Source of the DNA: an uncultured Clostridia bacterium
GTDB taxonomy: Bacteria > Bacillota > Clostridia > Oscillospirales > Acutalibacteraceae
NCBI GenBank assembly: GCA_947623215.1
Contig: CANQGN010000095.1
Location: 1-6,070 of the forward strand
DNA: 6,070 nucleotides
Direction: 5' to 3'
The position numbers and the translations under genes are program-made. Positions 5,568 through 6,070 of this stretch are shown here, one piece after another (within the stretch, counting starts at the first letter, position 1; every line of letters begins with the position of its first letter). Below the pieces are notes generated by a model. It worked only from the letters and a program-made list of their open reading frames with translations, did no database searches and was not told the DNA's origin.

Positions 5568-6070
5568 GTGGGGCGAGTGTTGGCGGTAATATCCGGCAAA
5601 GGCGGAACGGGCAAATCCACCTTTTCGGCCGCGCTGGCGCGTGCGCTTGCCCGCGCCGGGCAAACCGTCCTGCTGGCAGACGCCGACTTTCAGCTGGCCG
5701 GGCTTACGAATCTTTTGCCGCAATCCTCGGCGGCGGTCTTTCACGTGGGCGACGTAGCCGCCGGCAACGCCACGCTGCGGCAGGCGCTGCTGCCGGTGGG
5801 GCAGGGGATTTGGCTGTTGCCCGCCCCCGGCCCGGCGGCGGCAAACCAGCCGAACCCGGCGGCGGTGGCCGCAGCGCTGGGCGCGATCGAGGCGCTCAAG
5901 GCCGGCGGCTACCTGGTGGACGGCGGCACGTTCATCCCGGTGGTGGGCGTGGACTGCAACGAGGAGGCGCAGATCGCCATCAAGGAAGGCACCTCTACCA
6001 CCCCCTTCCCCGAGAAGTACCGCGTCATGTTCGAGGGCATCCCCTGCTGGCCCAAGCTGCCCAACCTGTT
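5568..6070 (+). CDS. minD: MinD-like division-site ATPase, with foreign-looking tail (3' incomplete)
   Basis: The frame is open from GTG 5568 to the window edge (167 complete codons). Residues 1-104 fit a MinD/ParA-type P-loop ATPase: MGRVLAVISGKGGTGKST holds the deviant Walker A motif (signature lysine K11, K16), DADFQLAGL (38-46) replaces the usual DADIGLRNL, and VGDVAAGNATLRQALL (60-75) followed by LLPAP (83-87) matches the MinD pattern of DVxxG...QAL and a buried LLPA strand. Such proteins place the division septum by cycling on the membrane with MinC. From about residue 105 the match ends: the expected switch-II strand with an [IV]D-x-P-x-G motif is absent, and the sequence looks like part of a sugar-binding protein. 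No minC lies upstream. The first part is a divergent MinD. The gene as it stands is probably not intact. Confidence 0.75.
   Translation, partial: MGRVLAVISGKGGTGKSTFSAALARALARAGQTVLLADADFQLAGLTNLLPQSSAAVFHVGDVAAGNATLRQALLPVGQGIWLLPAPGPAAANQPNPAAVAAALGAIEALKAGGYLVDGGTFIPVVGVDCNEEAQIAIKEGTSTTPFPEKYRVMFEGIPCWPKLPNL
5871..6070 (+). other. Foreign-looking 3' segment resembling a sugar ABC transporter binding protein
   Basis: In the minD-like frame, residues 103-141 read ALGAIEALKAGGYLVDGG, then FIPVVGVD, then EEAQIAIKEG. From family knowledge this matches the hinge-proximal part of periplasmic galactose/ribose-type binding proteins (pattern M-A-L-G-A-I-E-A-L-K ... I-P-V-V-G-V-D ... A-I-K-x-G). 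Residues 142-167 fit nothing I recognise. By hand count third positions are G/C in 60 of 62 codons (106-167), against 84 of 105 before. Lys switches from AAA (2 of 2) to AAG (4 of 4), Phe from TTT (3 of 3) to TTC (3 of 3), and Ile from ATA/ATT to ATC (5 of 5). The join lies about 5871-5890, around the shared Ala-Leu-Gly codons. The edges are approximate. Confidence 0.6.

Noticed and set aside
5081..5620. Reverse-strand open frame of 179 codons over the PBP2 3' end and the minD promoter.
   Set aside because: It is opposite a well-supported transpeptidase domain and a good promoter, and has no motif of its own.
5871..6070. Reading the tail as a new ATPase/binding-protein fusion, that is, a novel sensing system.
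   Set aside because: There is no signal peptide or membrane segment, the ATPase is cut before its switch II motif, and the codon usage switches at the join. A chimera explains all of these more simply.

Overview
The window reads as part of a GC-rich Firmicutes chromosome. A member of the Oscillospirales/Ruminococcaceae-type Clostridia is my best guess, from gene order (mreB-mreC-mreD-class B PBP2-minD-like), strong AAGGAG-type ribosome binding sites, sigma-A type promoters, and GC-rich genes that still favour AAA, ATT, TTT, TTA and GTA codons. All supported genes are on the + strand. I recognised no tRNA, rRNA, CRISPR array, insertion sequence or prophage gene.

Layout. Bases 2-73 hold the last codons of an unidentified upstream gene, closed by a strong intrinsic terminator (97-126). 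A near-consensus promoter (155-183) then drives a monocistronic mntP manganese exporter (226-792), which ends in a long nested terminator hairpin (806-864). A second promoter (917-945) and a leader with an attenuator-like hairpin (962-994) precede the rod-shape operon: mreB (1015-2034), mreC (2047-2904), mreD (2894-3427, overlapping mreC by 11 bases) and mrdA/PBP2 (3440-5461). A third promoter with an AT-rich upstream stretch (5507-5536) precedes a MinD-like ATPase gene that starts at GTG 5568 and runs off the window.

How the genes work together. MreB filaments under the membrane, the MreC/MreD membrane scaffold and the PBP2 transpeptidase form the core of the elongasome, which builds the lateral cell wall. 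The MinD-like ATPase would act in division-site placement. minC, which sits next to minD in many relatives, is absent at this position. MntP has a separate role in manganese export and its own transcription unit.

The oddest part is the 3' end. From about 5871-5890 the MinD-like reading frame continues without a stop, but the protein stops looking like MinD and for about 35 residues resembles a periplasmic sugar-binding protein. Codon usage switches abruptly at the same place, with third-position G/C rising from about 80% to about 97% by hand count. I think a chimeric join (assembly or library artefact at a contig end, or less likely a real recombination) is more probable than a new fusion protein. 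Otherwise the region is conserved housekeeping sequence, and I see no convincing new biological system in it.
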